Assembly (NCBI GenBank): GCA_020638655.1 | Contig: JACKIC010000007.1 | Span: 372,001-436,000, forward strand | Direction: 5' to 3' | Source of the DNA: Planctomycetota bacterium | GTDB lineage: Bacteria > Planctomycetota > UBA1135 > UBA2386 | Length of the DNA stretch: 64,000 nt | In this document: piece after piece, positions 36,147 through 44,567 of the stretch | Numbering within the stretch: the first letter of the stretch is position 1 | Layout: the number at the start of each line of letters is the position of its first letter | Made by a program: the position numbers and the translations under genes | The notes under the pieces: generated by a model | What the model was told of the DNA's origin: nothing | Databases searched by the model: none | Seen by the model: only the letters and a program-made list of their open reading frames with translations

Positions 36147-37331
36147 ATGAAACACGCCGTGCGCATGGGGCTGATCCTGGGGGCGCTAGCCCCGCTCGTC
36201 GCGCAGGAGCCCGCCAAGTTCGAGCCCAGCGAATTCGTGCGCTTCGTCAAGGAGGGCGACGGCGGCCACCTCGACACGGCGGTCACGACCTACAAGAAGG
36301 GTGACGTCGAGGTGATCCTCTACGGCGCCGTGCACATCGCCGACGCGGCCGTCTACGAGGCGCTCAACGACCGCTTCACCACCTGCGACGCGCTGCTATA
36401 CGAGCTGGTCGGCCCGGCGAACTACCGCCCCAGCCGCGACGTGGCCGAGCGCGGCACGAGTCCGATCTCGCTGCTGCAGCAGGCGCTCAAGAACTCGATG
36501 GAGCTGTCGTTCCAGCTCGACGCGATCGACTACTCGCCGGCCAACTTCGTGCACGCCGACATGACCCCCGAGGAGTTCGAGGAGAGCATGAACGAGCGCG
36601 GCGAGAGCATCCTCTCGATCATGATCGACATGATGCTGGCGGGCGCGCAGCGGCAGCGCGAGCTGGCCGAGGAGGGGGGCGAACCCGCGCCGGAGATCGA
36701 CCTGGTCAAGGCGTTCCGTTCGGGAGAGGGCCGGCACACGCTGCGCATGGTGTTCGCCGAGCAGATGCAGCAGATCGAGGTGATGGCCGTCGGGGGCAAG
36801 GACGGCAGCACCCTGCTCGAGGGCCGCAACGAGAAGTGCCTGAAGGTGCTGCGGGAGGAGCTCGAGAAGGGCCACAAGCGCATCGGCATCTACTACGGGG
36901 CCGCGCACCTGCCGCACATGGAGCGGCGCCTGGTGCAGGACATGGGTTTCGTGCGCACCGGCCAGGAATGGCTGGTCGCGTGGGACTGCAAGAAGCGCCC
37001 GGACCCGAAGTACAACCGCGCGCTCGTCAAGCAGCGCCGGCAGTGCCGCACCGAGCTGGACGCGCTGGCCCTGGTGGCGCGCGACTACCGCCGCAAGGTG
37101 CGCCCCGACGAGGTGCCCGACGTGGCGCGGCTGGCCTCGACGCCGCGCGAAGCCGACGCGATGTGGTACGCCGGCCCGCGCCAGGACCCGTGGGGCAACG
37201 ACTACGTGCTGCGCAAGCGCAGCGTCGGCATCCGCTGGGAGGTGCTCAGCGCCGGTCAGGACGGCGAACTCGGCACCGACGACGATCTGGTGGCGCAGGA
37301 GCCGCGCGGCGGCGGCCTGTTCGGGCGTTGA
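36147..37331 (+). CDS. Exported TraB/TIKI-like protein with a type II pseudopilin G-like C-terminal tail
   Basis: The 394-aa product has a signal sequence (MGLILGALAPLVAQ). The central region carries the two GxxH-type motifs of the TraB/TIKI fold: ILYGAVHIADAAVYEAL (about residue 55) and YYGAAHLPHMERRL (about 252). The last 70 residues match the C-terminal part of GspG pseudopilins: DPWGNDYVLRKRS and LSAGQDGELGTDDDL. In GspG that loop binds calcium. The N-terminal pilin helix is missing, so this is a domain fusion, not a pilin. TIKI proteins are metalloproteases in animals; activity here is unproven. Confidence 0.75.
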   Translation: MKHAVRMGLILGALAPLVAQEPAKFEPSEFVRFVKEGDGGHLDTAVTTYKKGDVEVILYGAVHIADAAVYEALNDRFTTCDALLYELVGPANYRPSRDVAERGTSPISLLQQALKNSMELSFQLDAIDYSPANFVHADMTPEEFEESMNERGESILSIMIDMMLAGAQRQRELAEEGGEPAPEIDLVKAFRSGEGRHTLRMVFAEQMQQIEVMAVGGKDGSTLLEGRNEKCLKVLREELEKGHKRIGIYYGAAHLPHMERRLVQDMGFVRTGQEWLVAWDCKKRPDPKYNRALVKQRRQCRTELDALALVARDYRRKVRPDEVPDVARLASTPREADAMWYAGPRQDPWGNDYVLRKRSVGIRWEVLSAGQDGELGTDDDLVAQEPRGGGLFGR

Positions 37332-37355
37332 CCGTCCGGTCGTCCGGCGCGCGCC

Positions 37356-38957
37356 CTATTGCTTGCCGAGCTCGCGGGGCCGGTCCTTGTCGTTGGCCGC
37401 GTCCCAGCCGGTCCAGCACGCGGTGCGCGCGATCGCTTCCATGCTGACGTAGTCGAGCTTGTCGGGCGAGTCGGTGACCTTGTGGTAGTCGGGGTGTTCC
37501 CCGTCGCAGAAGAACACCACCGGCACGCCCAGGCGCGCGAAGTTGTAGTGGTCGCTGCGTTGGTAGTACTGGTCGCCGCTGCTGAAGGTGATGCCGAACT
37601 TCGCGCCGATGGCGACGCCGTTCTGCACCAGGGTCGAGAACTTCTCGTGGTCCTGGCTCGGCGTGATCTGCATGCCGATCTTGCCGCTGCCGACCTTGTC
37701 GGCGTCGGTCACCGCGCGCCCGATCATGTCGATGTTGATGTCGGCGACGATCTTCTCGAGCGGCCAGGTCGGGTTCTCGCTGAACCAGTGCGAGCCCCAC
37801 AGGCCGAGCTCCTCGCCGCTGACCGACAGGAAGATCACCGAGCGCGCCGGCCGCTCGTCGCTCTTCGCGAACGCCTCGGCGATCTCGAGCAGGCCGGAGG
37901 TGCCGCTGGCGTTGTCGTCGGCGCCGTTGAAGACGTCCCCGTCGAGGCGCCGGCCGACGTGGTCGTGGTGCGCCGAGAACACCACGGCCTCGCTCTTCTT
38001 GTTGGTGCCGGGCAGGTAGGCGACGACGTTGCAGGCCTTGGCCTTGTCGTCCGCCTTGACGACGATCGTGAGCTTGCCGGTCGCCTTCTCGTTGGTGATC
38101 GCGGTCTTGGGCGCGCCGTCCTCGTCGAGTTCGACGCCGACGTGCTCGAGCAGCAGCCGGCTCTGCGCCGCCGACAGGATCAGCAGCGGGATGCGCATGC
38201 CCAGGTCGCGCCCGCCGGAGCCGTAGCGCAGCTGCGCGTGGTCGGGCAGCAGGCCTCGATAGTTGAGCGTGTTGCCGAACGAGCCCTGGTCGTCGAGCAG
38301 GCAGACGACGCCCGCGTCGGCGCCCTTGTTGGCGAGCTGTTGGGCGACCTTGACGTAGCGGCCGACGGCTTGCAGGTCGTTGCCGGGGCCCTGGCGCCCA
38401 GCGCCCTCGTCGCCGTCGCGCGCGCGGGGCTTGCTGAACACGACGAGCGGGATCTTGCGCGAGAGGCCGCCCTGCACCTGGTCGGGCGCGCCGTTGCCGC
38501 ACCACACGAAGCGGCCGGACAGGTTGACCTTGTCCTTGTCGGACGAGTGCAGCACGGCGAAGTCGGTGTTGAGCTTCTTGCCGCCGATGGTCAGCGCCGT
38601 GCTCTTGTCGAGGTAGACGCGCTCGAGCGGGTAGTTCTGTACGAAGCCCTTCTTGTCGCCCAGCGGCGACAGGCCGAGCCTGGCGAAGTGGGCGGCGATG
38701 TAGTCGGCGGTGGCCTGCTGGCCCGTGCTCGAGGTGTAGCGCCCGGCGCGCGCGTCGTCGGCGAGCCAGTAGGCGTGCGTGCGCAGATCGCCGCGGTCGA
38801 TCCGGTCGAGCAGGGGCGGGGCGCCTTCGGGAAGCGCGGACGCCGGGCCGAGCTCGGGCAGCGTCGGCGCGGCGCCCGTCTTCGGCGCGTCCTGCGCCCA
38901 CAGGGTGCAGCCGAGCAGCAGCGGCAGCCACGGGCCGGCGGTGTTCGAGGGTCGCAT
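37356..38957 (-). CDS. Exported M28-family zinc aminopeptidase
   Basis: The 533-aa product has a signal sequence (WLPLLLGCTLWAQ), a PA-like inserted domain (about 150-270), and an M28 catalytic domain. The two-zinc ligands lie in SAHHDHVG, NGADDNASGTSG, VSGEELGLWGS, NIDMIGR and a final YHKVTDSPDKLD. It should release N-terminal residues from peptides outside the cytoplasm. It lies 28 bp after the NFACT gene on the same strand, yet a TAGACT sits nine bases before its ATG, so it may also have its own promoter. Confidence 0.9.
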   Translation of the reverse strand: MRPSNTAGPWLPLLLGCTLWAQDAPKTGAAPTLPELGPASALPEGAPPLLDRIDRGDLRTHAYWLADDARAGRYTSSTGQQATADYIAAHFARLGLSPLGDKKGFVQNYPLERVYLDKSTALTIGGKKLNTDFAVLHSSDKDKVNLSGRFVWCGNGAPDQVQGGLSRKIPLVVFSKPRARDGDEGAGRQGPGNDLQAVGRYVKVAQQLANKGADAGVVCLLDDQGSFGNTLNYRGLLPDHAQLRYGSGGRDLGMRIPLLILSAAQSRLLLEHVGVELDEDGAPKTAITNEKATGKLTIVVKADDKAKACNVVAYLPGTNKKSEAVVFSAHHDHVGRRLDGDVFNGADDNASGTSGLLEIAEAFAKSDERPARSVIFLSVSGEELGLWGSHWFSENPTWPLEKIVADINIDMIGRAVTDADKVGSGKIGMQITPSQDHEKFSTLVQNGVAIGAKFGITFSSGDQYYQRSDHYNFARLGVPVVFFCDGEHPDYHKVTDSPDKLDYVSMEAIARTACWTGWDAANDKDRPRELGKQ

Positions 38958-38966
38958 GGGCCGGGC

Positions 38967-38972
38967 AGTCTA
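38967..38972 (-). promoter_or_regulatory. -10-like TAGACT before the M28 peptidase gene
   Basis: TAGACT on the minus strand is followed by nine bases and the ATG at 38957. It sits in the 28-bp gap after the NFACT gene. Confidence 0.4.
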
Positions 38973-38985
38973 CCCGCTCGGCCGC

Positions 38986-40494
38986 TCAGCCGTCCGCGTC
39001 GTCGCCGCCGCTGTCGAGCAGCCGCCGCAGCCGGCCAGGATCGAGGTGCACGGTGAGGCTGCGGGTCTGCGACGGCACCACGGCCCCGGCCGGCAGCCCC
39101 TTGGGCTTGCGCACGTGCTTCTTGTGCGTGTAGACGACCTCGATGCGGTGCTCGCCGCGGGCCTTGCTGAAGTGCACGGCCAGGGTGCCGGCGTCGAGCA
39201 GCGTCTCGAGGCTCGCGGTCTTGTTCTTCGGCAGCCGGATCACGACGTGCGAGCCGGGGCGGCCGCCGCCGACGTGCAGCCACAGGTCGTTGCCATTGGC
39301 GACGCGCATCGTCAGCCGGTCGTTCTGTTCGTTGTTGCGGCCGACGAGGATCTGGTAGCCCTCGATCGAGACGAAGCGGCGGAAGTTCTCGCCGGGCGGC
39401 GGGGCCTTGGCCTTGGTGGCGGCGCGCGGGCGCGACGCGGTGGCCTTGGGGATCGCGCCGAGCCCCTCGAGCGCGCCGCGCCACTCCGCCAGCGCCGCGG
39501 CGGGCACCTCGGCGCCGTCGGCGGGCAGCTGCCGCAGCACTTCGTGCAGCGCCGCGGCCTGCGCCTGGGCCTCCTGTAGGCGACGTTCGGCGATCGCGCG
39601 ACCGTCCTCGAGGCGGCGGGCCTTCTCGTAGAGCGCCTGGGCCTGGGGCATCACCGGCTTGCTCGGGTCGAGCTCGATGGTCGAGGAGCCGCCGCCGTCG
39701 ACGTCGGGAACGGTCATGCGATCGGCGCCGCGCCGCACGGTGTGCGCGTAGGCGAGCATCAGGTCGGCGGTGCTGCGCAGTTGCGCGGCCCGGTCGGTGT
39801 CGGCCAGCTGGCGCGCCAGGCCCTCGACCTTGTGGCCGAGCTTGCCGAGCGCGCGCTGCGCGGCGCGTCGCAGGGCGTCGACGTCGGCGCGCAGGTCCGC
39901 GGTCTGGTCGAGTTCGCCGAAGTGCGCGTCGATCGCCGCCAGCACCGGTGCGGCGAAGCGCGGCGGCGGCTCGGGCGGTGGGGCGCCCGCGGCCGGCGGC
40001 GGCGCGTAGGCGTCGCCCGGCCGCAGCCGGCGCACCGCGGTGACCACCTCGCGCGACAGCACCAGGGCCTTGCCCTCGCTGTCGCACAGGCACCACAGGC
40101 CGCGGGAGCCGAACAGCTCGACGACCAGGCGTCGGTCGCCGGCGGGGGTGGCGAAGCCGAACTGGCAGCGCCGCTCGCCGTCGCTGGCCGCGATCCAGCG
40201 CAGTTCGGCGTCGGCCAGCTCCCTGGCCAGCAGGTCGGTCGCGGTGCCGCGGCGGCGCGCGTCCTTGCCGAAGCGTCGCGCGGTCAGCGTGACCCGGGCG
40301 CGGGGGCCGCCCGGGGCGACGTGCAGGAAGTGCTTGTGGCCGCCTTCCTGCTGCAGCACGAGCAGCAGATCGTCGTGGTTCGTCAGCCCGATCGCCTCGA
40401 GCACGCGCGCGCCGACCAGCGGCTGCAGCTCGGCGACGGCGGCGGCGAGCTCGCCCGCACTGAGCCCACGCGGGACCTCGGCGGGCGCGGTCAT
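38986..40494 (-). CDS. NFACT-family protein (RqcH/Rqc2/FbpA-like)
   Basis: The 502-aa product has an NFACT-N-like domain (about 1-185), an alanine/arginine-rich coiled coil (about 190-340), and a clear NFACT-R domain near 365-480 (RRFVSIEGYQILVGRNNEQN, DLWLHVGGGRPGSHVVIRLP). Bacterial RqcH adds alanine tails on stalled 50S complexes. In active RqcH an Asp-Arg pair in NFACT-N contacts tRNA; the matching region here reads ASDGERRCQ, so the Asp may be replaced by Glu. Its start lies 2 bp after the ndk stop, so the two are one transcript. Confidence 0.8.
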   Translation of the reverse strand: MTAPAEVPRGLSAGELAAAVAELQPLVGARVLEAIGLTNHDDLLLVLQQEGGHKHFLHVAPGGPRARVTLTARRFGKDARRRGTATDLLARELADAELRWIAASDGERRCQFGFATPAGDRRLVVELFGSRGLWCLCDSEGKALVLSREVVTAVRRLRPGDAYAPPPAAGAPPPEPPPRFAAPVLAAIDAHFGELDQTADLRADVDALRRAAQRALGKLGHKVEGLARQLADTDRAAQLRSTADLMLAYAHTVRRGADRMTVPDVDGGGSSTIELDPSKPVMPQAQALYEKARRLEDGRAIAERRLQEAQAQAAALHEVLRQLPADGAEVPAAALAEWRGALEGLGAIPKATASRPRAATKAKAPPPGENFRRFVSIEGYQILVGRNNEQNDRLTMRVANGNDLWLHVGGGRPGSHVVIRLPKNKTASLETLLDAGTLAVHFSKARGEHRIEVVYTHKKHVRKPKGLPAGAVVPSQTRSLTVHLDPGRLRRLLDSGGDDADG

Positions 40495-40496
40495 CC

Positions 40497-40964
40497 CTAC
40501 TTCTTGAGTTCCTCGACCGGGTCGTAGATCCAGCCGTAGGCGGCGTAGTCGTAGGCAACCAGGCCTTCGGGGAAGAACAGCTCGAGCTCGCGCGCGGCGG
40601 CCTCGGGGCTGTCACTGCCGTGCACCAGGTTGTAGCTGCGGCTGACGCCGAAGTCGCCGCGGATGGTGCCGGGGGCGGCGTCCGCGCCGAAGGTGGCGCC
40701 CATCAGGTTGCGGCAGATCTTGATCGCGTCGATGCCCTCGAGGGCGAGGGCGACCACCGGCGAGCTGGTCATGAACTTGACCAGGCCCGGGTAGAACTTG
40801 CGCTCCTTGTGGGCCTCGTAGTGCTTGGCCGCCAGCTCGGGCGTGATCTGCATCAGCTTCATCGCGGCGATCTTCAGGCCCTTCTGTTCGAAGCGGCTCA
40901 GGACCTGGCCGACGAGGCCCCGCTGGACGGCGTCGGGCTTGAGGAGGATGAGGGTGCGTTCCAT
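40497..40964 (-). CDS. ndk: Nucleoside diphosphate kinase
   Basis: Transfers the gamma phosphate between nucleoside triphosphates and diphosphates through a phospho-histidine. The 155-aa product starts MERTLILLKPDAVQRGLVG and has the active-site NLVHGSDSPEAA. It carries a C-terminal extension (YGWIYDPVEELKK) found in some bacterial Ndk proteins. TATCAT at 41020-41025 on the minus strand may be its -10, giving a leader of about 49 nt. It leads the ndk-NFACT unit. Confidence 0.95.
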   Translation of the reverse strand: MERTLILLKPDAVQRGLVGQVLSRFEQKGLKIAAMKLMQITPELAAKHYEAHKERKFYPGLVKFMTSSPVVALALEGIDAIKICRNLMGATFGADAAPGTIRGDFGVSRSYNLVHGSDSPEAAARELELFFPEGLVAYDYAAYGWIYDPVEELKK

Positions 40965-41019
40965 GTTCGGATCGGGTTCGGTTTGGATTCGAGGCTGGGC
41001 TGGCAGTGAAAGGGCGAAG

Positions 41020-41706
41020 ATGATAGCGACCATGACCGTCAGGCTGCGAGGCATTTCGCCGTTCCCTGGGCCCGCGAGGGGCCGTGCCGCTGGCGCGCGG
41101 GCGCGGCCCTGGCTGCTGCTCGCCGCGGCGGCGCTGCCCGGTCTGGCCGGTTGCCTCAGCGACCGCTCCAACACGATCTCGCGCACGGCGCGCATGCGGG
41201 AGATCGAGGCCGAGCGGGTCGTCGCCGACCGCGTGCAGCGCGAACTGGCGATCCTGCGGCAGCTCACCGAGGACAACCGCGAGTCGATCGCCGATGCCAA
41301 GGCGCAGTCGATCGCCACCAGTTCCGAACTGCGCGCGGTGATCGCTGCGCTGAACCACCAGCTCGATCAGCTCCGGGCCGCGGAGCAGGACCTCGAGGCC
41401 GCGAAGAAGCGCGCCGCCGCGATCGAGGCGGAACTCGCGCCGGTGCGGGCGCTCGAGGGCCAGATCGCCGAGCGCGACAAGCGCCGGCAGGAGCTCGCCG
41501 CGCAGCTCGCGGCGCTCGAGGCGCAGGTCGCCGCCGCCGAGCAGCAGCTGGGCGCGAGGCAGGCCGAACTGCAGCCCAAGCTGCAGGCGCTGCAGCAGCA
41601 GCAGGCCGCGATGGACAAGCTCGCGCAGGCGATCGCCGCGGCGCAGGCCGCGGCCGGGGCGATGGCGCCCGCCGCGCCGCCGGTGCCAGAACCTGCGAAG
41701 AAGTGA
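41020..41706 (+). CDS. Lipoprotein with a long coiled coil
   Basis: The 228-aa product has a basic N-terminal region, a hydrophobic core (RPWLLLAAAALPGLAGC) and the lipobox GLAGC. The mature protein is almost entirely coiled coil rich in Ala/Glu/Gln/Arg (IAALNHQLDQLRAAEQDLEA, QELAAQLAALEAQVAAAEQQ), ending in an Ala/Pro-rich tail. A spacer or scaffold between membrane and wall is likely. The ATG at 41020 has AAAGGG upstream; 41032 is the alternative. The start region overlaps the proposed -10 of the divergent ndk gene. Confidence 0.75.
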   Translation: MIATMTVRLRGISPFPGPARGRAAGARARPWLLLAAAALPGLAGCLSDRSNTISRTARMREIEAERVVADRVQRELAILRQLTEDNRESIADAKAQSIATSSELRAVIAALNHQLDQLRAAEQDLEAAKKRAAAIEAELAPVRALEGQIAERDKRRQELAAQLAALEAQVAAAEQQLGARQAELQPKLQALQQQQAAMDKLAQAIAAAQAAAGAMAPAAPPVPEPAKK

Positions 41707-41722
41707 ACCCGCGAAGAAGTGA
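41695..41722. repeat. Short tandem duplication containing a stop codon
   Basis: GCGAAGAAGTGA occurs at 41695-41706, forming the last codons and stop of the coiled-coil lipoprotein. It occurs again at 41711-41722, 16 nt later, just before the convergent gnd stop. It looks like a local replication-slippage duplication. Confidence 0.7.
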
Positions 41723-41725
41723 CCG

Positions 41726-43138
41726 CTACGGCCACTCGTGGTGGAACATCTCGCCGGCCGGGCGGTCCGTGCGCTCGAACGTGTGCGCGCCGAACAGGTC
41801 GCGCTGCGCCTGGGTGAGGTTCTGCGGCAGGCGCGCCCGCCGGTACGAGTCGTAGTAGGAGAGGCTCGCGCCCATCGCCAGGATCGGCACGCCGTGTTCG
41901 GCGGCCAGCGCGACGACGCGGCGCCAGGCGGGTTGGTGTTCCTGCAGGAAGCCGCCGAGCTCGGGGTCGAGCAGCAGGTTCGGCAGCCGCTTCTGCTTGG
42001 CGAACGCGGCCTGGATGCTGCGCAGGAAGCGCGCGCGGATGATGCAGCCGCCCTTCCAGATGCGCGCGATCTCGCCGTAGTCGAGGCCCCAGCTCTTGTC
42101 GGCGTCGGCGGCGGCGAGCAGCTCGAGGCCCTGCGCGTACGAGCAGATCTTGCTGCAGTAGAGGGCGTCGCGCACCGCGTCGAGCACGGCCTGATCGAAG
42201 CGCGCCGCCGGGTCGGGGCCGCGCAGCCGTTCGCTCGCGGCGATGCGCTCGGCCTTGCGCGCGCTCAGGTAGCGCGCTTCGACCGCGGCCTGCATCGTCG
42301 GCGCCGGGATCCCGTAGCGCAGCGCGATCTCGCTGGTCCAGCGGCCGGTGCCCTTCTGGCCGGCGCGGTCGACGATCACGTCGACCATCGGCGCGCCCGT
42401 GTCCGGGTCGTCGGCGGCGAGGATGCGCGCGGTGATCTCGATCAGGAACGACTCGAGGAAGCCCTTGTTCCACTCGGCGAAGGTGCCCGCCATCTGCTTG
42501 GGTGTCATGCCGAGCACGTTCTGCATCAGGTCGTAACACTCGGCGATCAGCTGCATGTCGCCGTACTCGATGCCGTTGTGGACCATCTTGACGAAGTGGC
42601 CTGCGGCGCCGGTGCCGATGTGCGTCACGCACGGCCCGTCCTCGACCTGCGCGGCGATCTTCTCGAGGATCGGGCGCAGGTCCGCATAGGCGGACGCGTC
42701 GCCGCCGGGCATCAGGCTCGGACCGTTGAGCGCGCCTTCCTCACCGCCCGAGACGCCCATGCCGACGAAGCGGAAGCCCTGGGCCGACAGCTCGCGGCTG
42801 CGCCGCTCGGTGTCGTCGGGGTGCGAATTGCCGCCGTCGATGATCAGGTCGCCGGGCGACAGGTGCGGCAGGAACGAGGCGATCGTGTCGTCGACGGGCT
42901 GACCGGCCTTGACCAGCAGCAGCAGCTTGCGCGGGCGCGCCAGCGAGGCGGCGACCTCCGCGGGGGTCTTGGCGCCGACCATCTTCTCGCCCTTGCCGAG
43001 GCGGGCGAGCGTGGCCTCGGTCTTGTCGTACGAGCGGTTGTAGACGGTGACCGGGAACCCGTTGCGGGCGATGTTGAGAGCCAGGTTCTGGCCCATCACG
43101 GCCAGACCGACGACACAGATCTGCGAGGAACCTTCCAT
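41726..43138 (-). CDS. gnd: 6-phosphogluconate dehydrogenase, decarboxylating
   Basis: Oxidises 6-phosphogluconate to ribulose 5-phosphate with NADP in the pentose phosphate pathway. The 470-aa product has the normal full length. It shows the dinucleotide motif VVGLAVMGQNLALNIA, with Ala in place of the usual Gly in GLxxMG, the IDGGNSHPDDTERR signature, the substrate/catalytic region GVSGGEEGALNGPSLMPGG, HFVKMVHNGIEYGDMQ, and the C-terminal RTDRPAGEMFHHEWP. It is a single gene. Confidence 0.96.
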   Translation of the reverse strand: MEGSSQICVVGLAVMGQNLALNIARNGFPVTVYNRSYDKTEATLARLGKGEKMVGAKTPAEVAASLARPRKLLLLVKAGQPVDDTIASFLPHLSPGDLIIDGGNSHPDDTERRSRELSAQGFRFVGMGVSGGEEGALNGPSLMPGGDASAYADLRPILEKIAAQVEDGPCVTHIGTGAAGHFVKMVHNGIEYGDMQLIAECYDLMQNVLGMTPKQMAGTFAEWNKGFLESFLIEITARILAADDPDTGAPMVDVIVDRAGQKGTGRWTSEIALRYGIPAPTMQAAVEARYLSARKAERIAASERLRGPDPAARFDQAVLDAVRDALYCSKICSYAQGLELLAAADADKSWGLDYGEIARIWKGGCIIRARFLRSIQAAFAKQKRLPNLLLDPELGGFLQEHQPAWRRVVALAAEHGVPILAMGASLSYYDSYRRARLPQNLTQAQRDLFGAHTFERTDRPAGEMFHHEWP

Positions 43139-43150
43139 GGGACGGGCGCG

Positions 43151-43156
43151 ACTCTA
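43151..43156 (-). promoter_or_regulatory. -10-like TAGAGT before gnd
   Basis: TAGAGT on the minus strand is followed by twelve bases and the gnd ATG at 43138. The predicted leader is about six bases. Confidence 0.4.
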
Positions 43157-43215
43157 TCGCGCCCGTCGGCATCGCTCCGCAGCCTTTTCCCGTTCCCGCC
43201 GGGGCGCCGTCGGAC

Positions 43216-44499
43216 TCACCGCCCCGGAGTCGTCGCGGCCTTGCTGGCCTTGTCGATGCTGCTCGCTTCGTTCACGCTCGCGAGCCACGCCGGCCACTTG
43301 GTGGGGTTGTCGCCGGGATCGCTGGCGGCGACCTTGCCGAGGGCGCGGCGGTAGGCCTGCAGCACCATGCGCACCTCGGAGACGCCGACGACCGTCACGT
43401 CGAGCACCGTGCCGCTCGCCAGCACGTCGATCTTCGGATCGGCGATGAACGACGCCGAGGCGACCTCGACGTCGAAGTCGCGGATGTAGGCCTGCTGGTT
43501 GAGGATCGCGATGTGGCCGCGCACGCCGCCGTTGCCGCCCCCGCCGCCGGCCACCGCGGTGTTGGCGCTGGGCGCGGCGGCGACCAGCAGCGGCAGGGCG
43601 TCGCGGTGGCCGAGGTTGCCGAACGCCTCGGCGGTGCGCACGCGCACCTCGGCGGCCTGGTGCATCAGGCCCGGCGCGAGGTAGCTGACGACCGCGGCGG
43701 CCTGGGTGGTGGGCACGAGCCCGATCGCGCCTTCGCGCACGTCCTTGTCGCGATCGATGATCGCGGTGCGCCAGACGAAGCGGTCGTTGCCCGCGGCCGG
43801 CCGGGCCTGCAGGGCCTCGACGGCGGCTAGCCGCTCGCGGTCGCTGCTGTTGCGGCGCGCCTCGCGGCGCAGGTCCGCGTCGGCGTTCTGCTCGCGCACC
43901 AGCAGCTCGATGATCGCGGCGCGTTGCGCGCGGCCGGTGCTCGGGCGCACCTGGTCGAGCAGGGCGTGCACGCGTGCCGCGGTGCTGGCCTGCACGTACT
44001 TGCGCGGCAGCACCTCCGGCTCGAGCTGTGCCAGCAGGTCGCGGATGCGCCGGTCGACGGCCTGGCGGCGCTCGCGGGCCGCGTCGGCGTCGTCGCCGCC
44101 CTTGGCCGGCGCGGCGTTGCGCTCGAGCGCCGCGTCCAGGTAGCGCCACAGCTCCTTCTCCAGGCCCCAGGCGTGGGCCTGGGCCGCGAGGTGCAGGCTC
44201 GCGAACGCGCTGCCGTCGGCGGCCTTGGCCTTCGTCGCCAGCTCGCGGCGCAGATCCTCGTCGCTGCGGATCGCGGTGACCCGCGCCGCGGGCACGATCA
44301 CGACGCCGTCGCGGGTGGTGATCTCGAGGTCCTCACCCTTCTTGGCGACCTTGCCGACCAGGACGCGGCCGTCGTCGAGGCGAACCTCGTCGGCGCGCAG
44401 GGGCGAGAGGCTCAGGGAGGCGAGGACCAGACTGGCGGCCAGGGCGTTGCTGGCGGCGGACAGGTACCGGCGGAGAGGGGCAGTCGTCAGGTGGCTCAT
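43216..44499 (-). CDS. Exported HEAT-repeat protein
   Basis: The 427-aa product has a signal sequence (LAASLVLASLSLSPLRA). A small beta-rich N-terminal domain follows (about 38-75; VRLDDGRVLVGKVAKKGEDL), a motif common at the start of exported planctomycete proteins. A helical region contains HEAT-type repeats around residues 215-310 (AAEVRVRTAEAFGNLGHRDA). A glycine run (VAGGGGGNGGV) separates a C-terminal beta-rich part. No enzyme motif is visible, so a binding role is most likely. Confidence 0.72.
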   Translation of the reverse strand: MSHLTTAPLRRYLSAASNALAASLVLASLSLSPLRADEVRLDDGRVLVGKVAKKGEDLEITTRDGVVIVPAARVTAIRSDEDLRRELATKAKAADGSAFASLHLAAQAHAWGLEKELWRYLDAALERNAAPAKGGDDADAARERRQAVDRRIRDLLAQLEPEVLPRKYVQASTAARVHALLDQVRPSTGRAQRAAIIELLVREQNADADLRREARRNSSDRERLAAVEALQARPAAGNDRFVWRTAIIDRDKDVREGAIGLVPTTQAAAVVSYLAPGLMHQAAEVRVRTAEAFGNLGHRDALPLLVAAAPSANTAVAGGGGGNGGVRGHIAILNQQAYIRDFDVEVASASFIADPKIDVLASGTVLDVTVVGVSEVRMVLQAYRRALGKVAASDPGDNPTKWPAWLASVNEASSIDKASKAATTPGR

Positions 44500-44550
44500 G
44501 TCGCTCTTGAGAAAGTCGGCGGCTCGCGGCGCGAGGGCGCAGCGCCGCGG

Positions 44551-44556
44551 TATGCT
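44551..44556 (+). promoter_or_regulatory. -10-like TATGCT before the 44568 gene
   Basis: TATGCT is followed by eleven bases and the ATG at 44568, with no Shine-Dalgarno sequence in between. Confidence 0.4.
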
Positions 44557-44567
44557 CCGCAGCTAGC

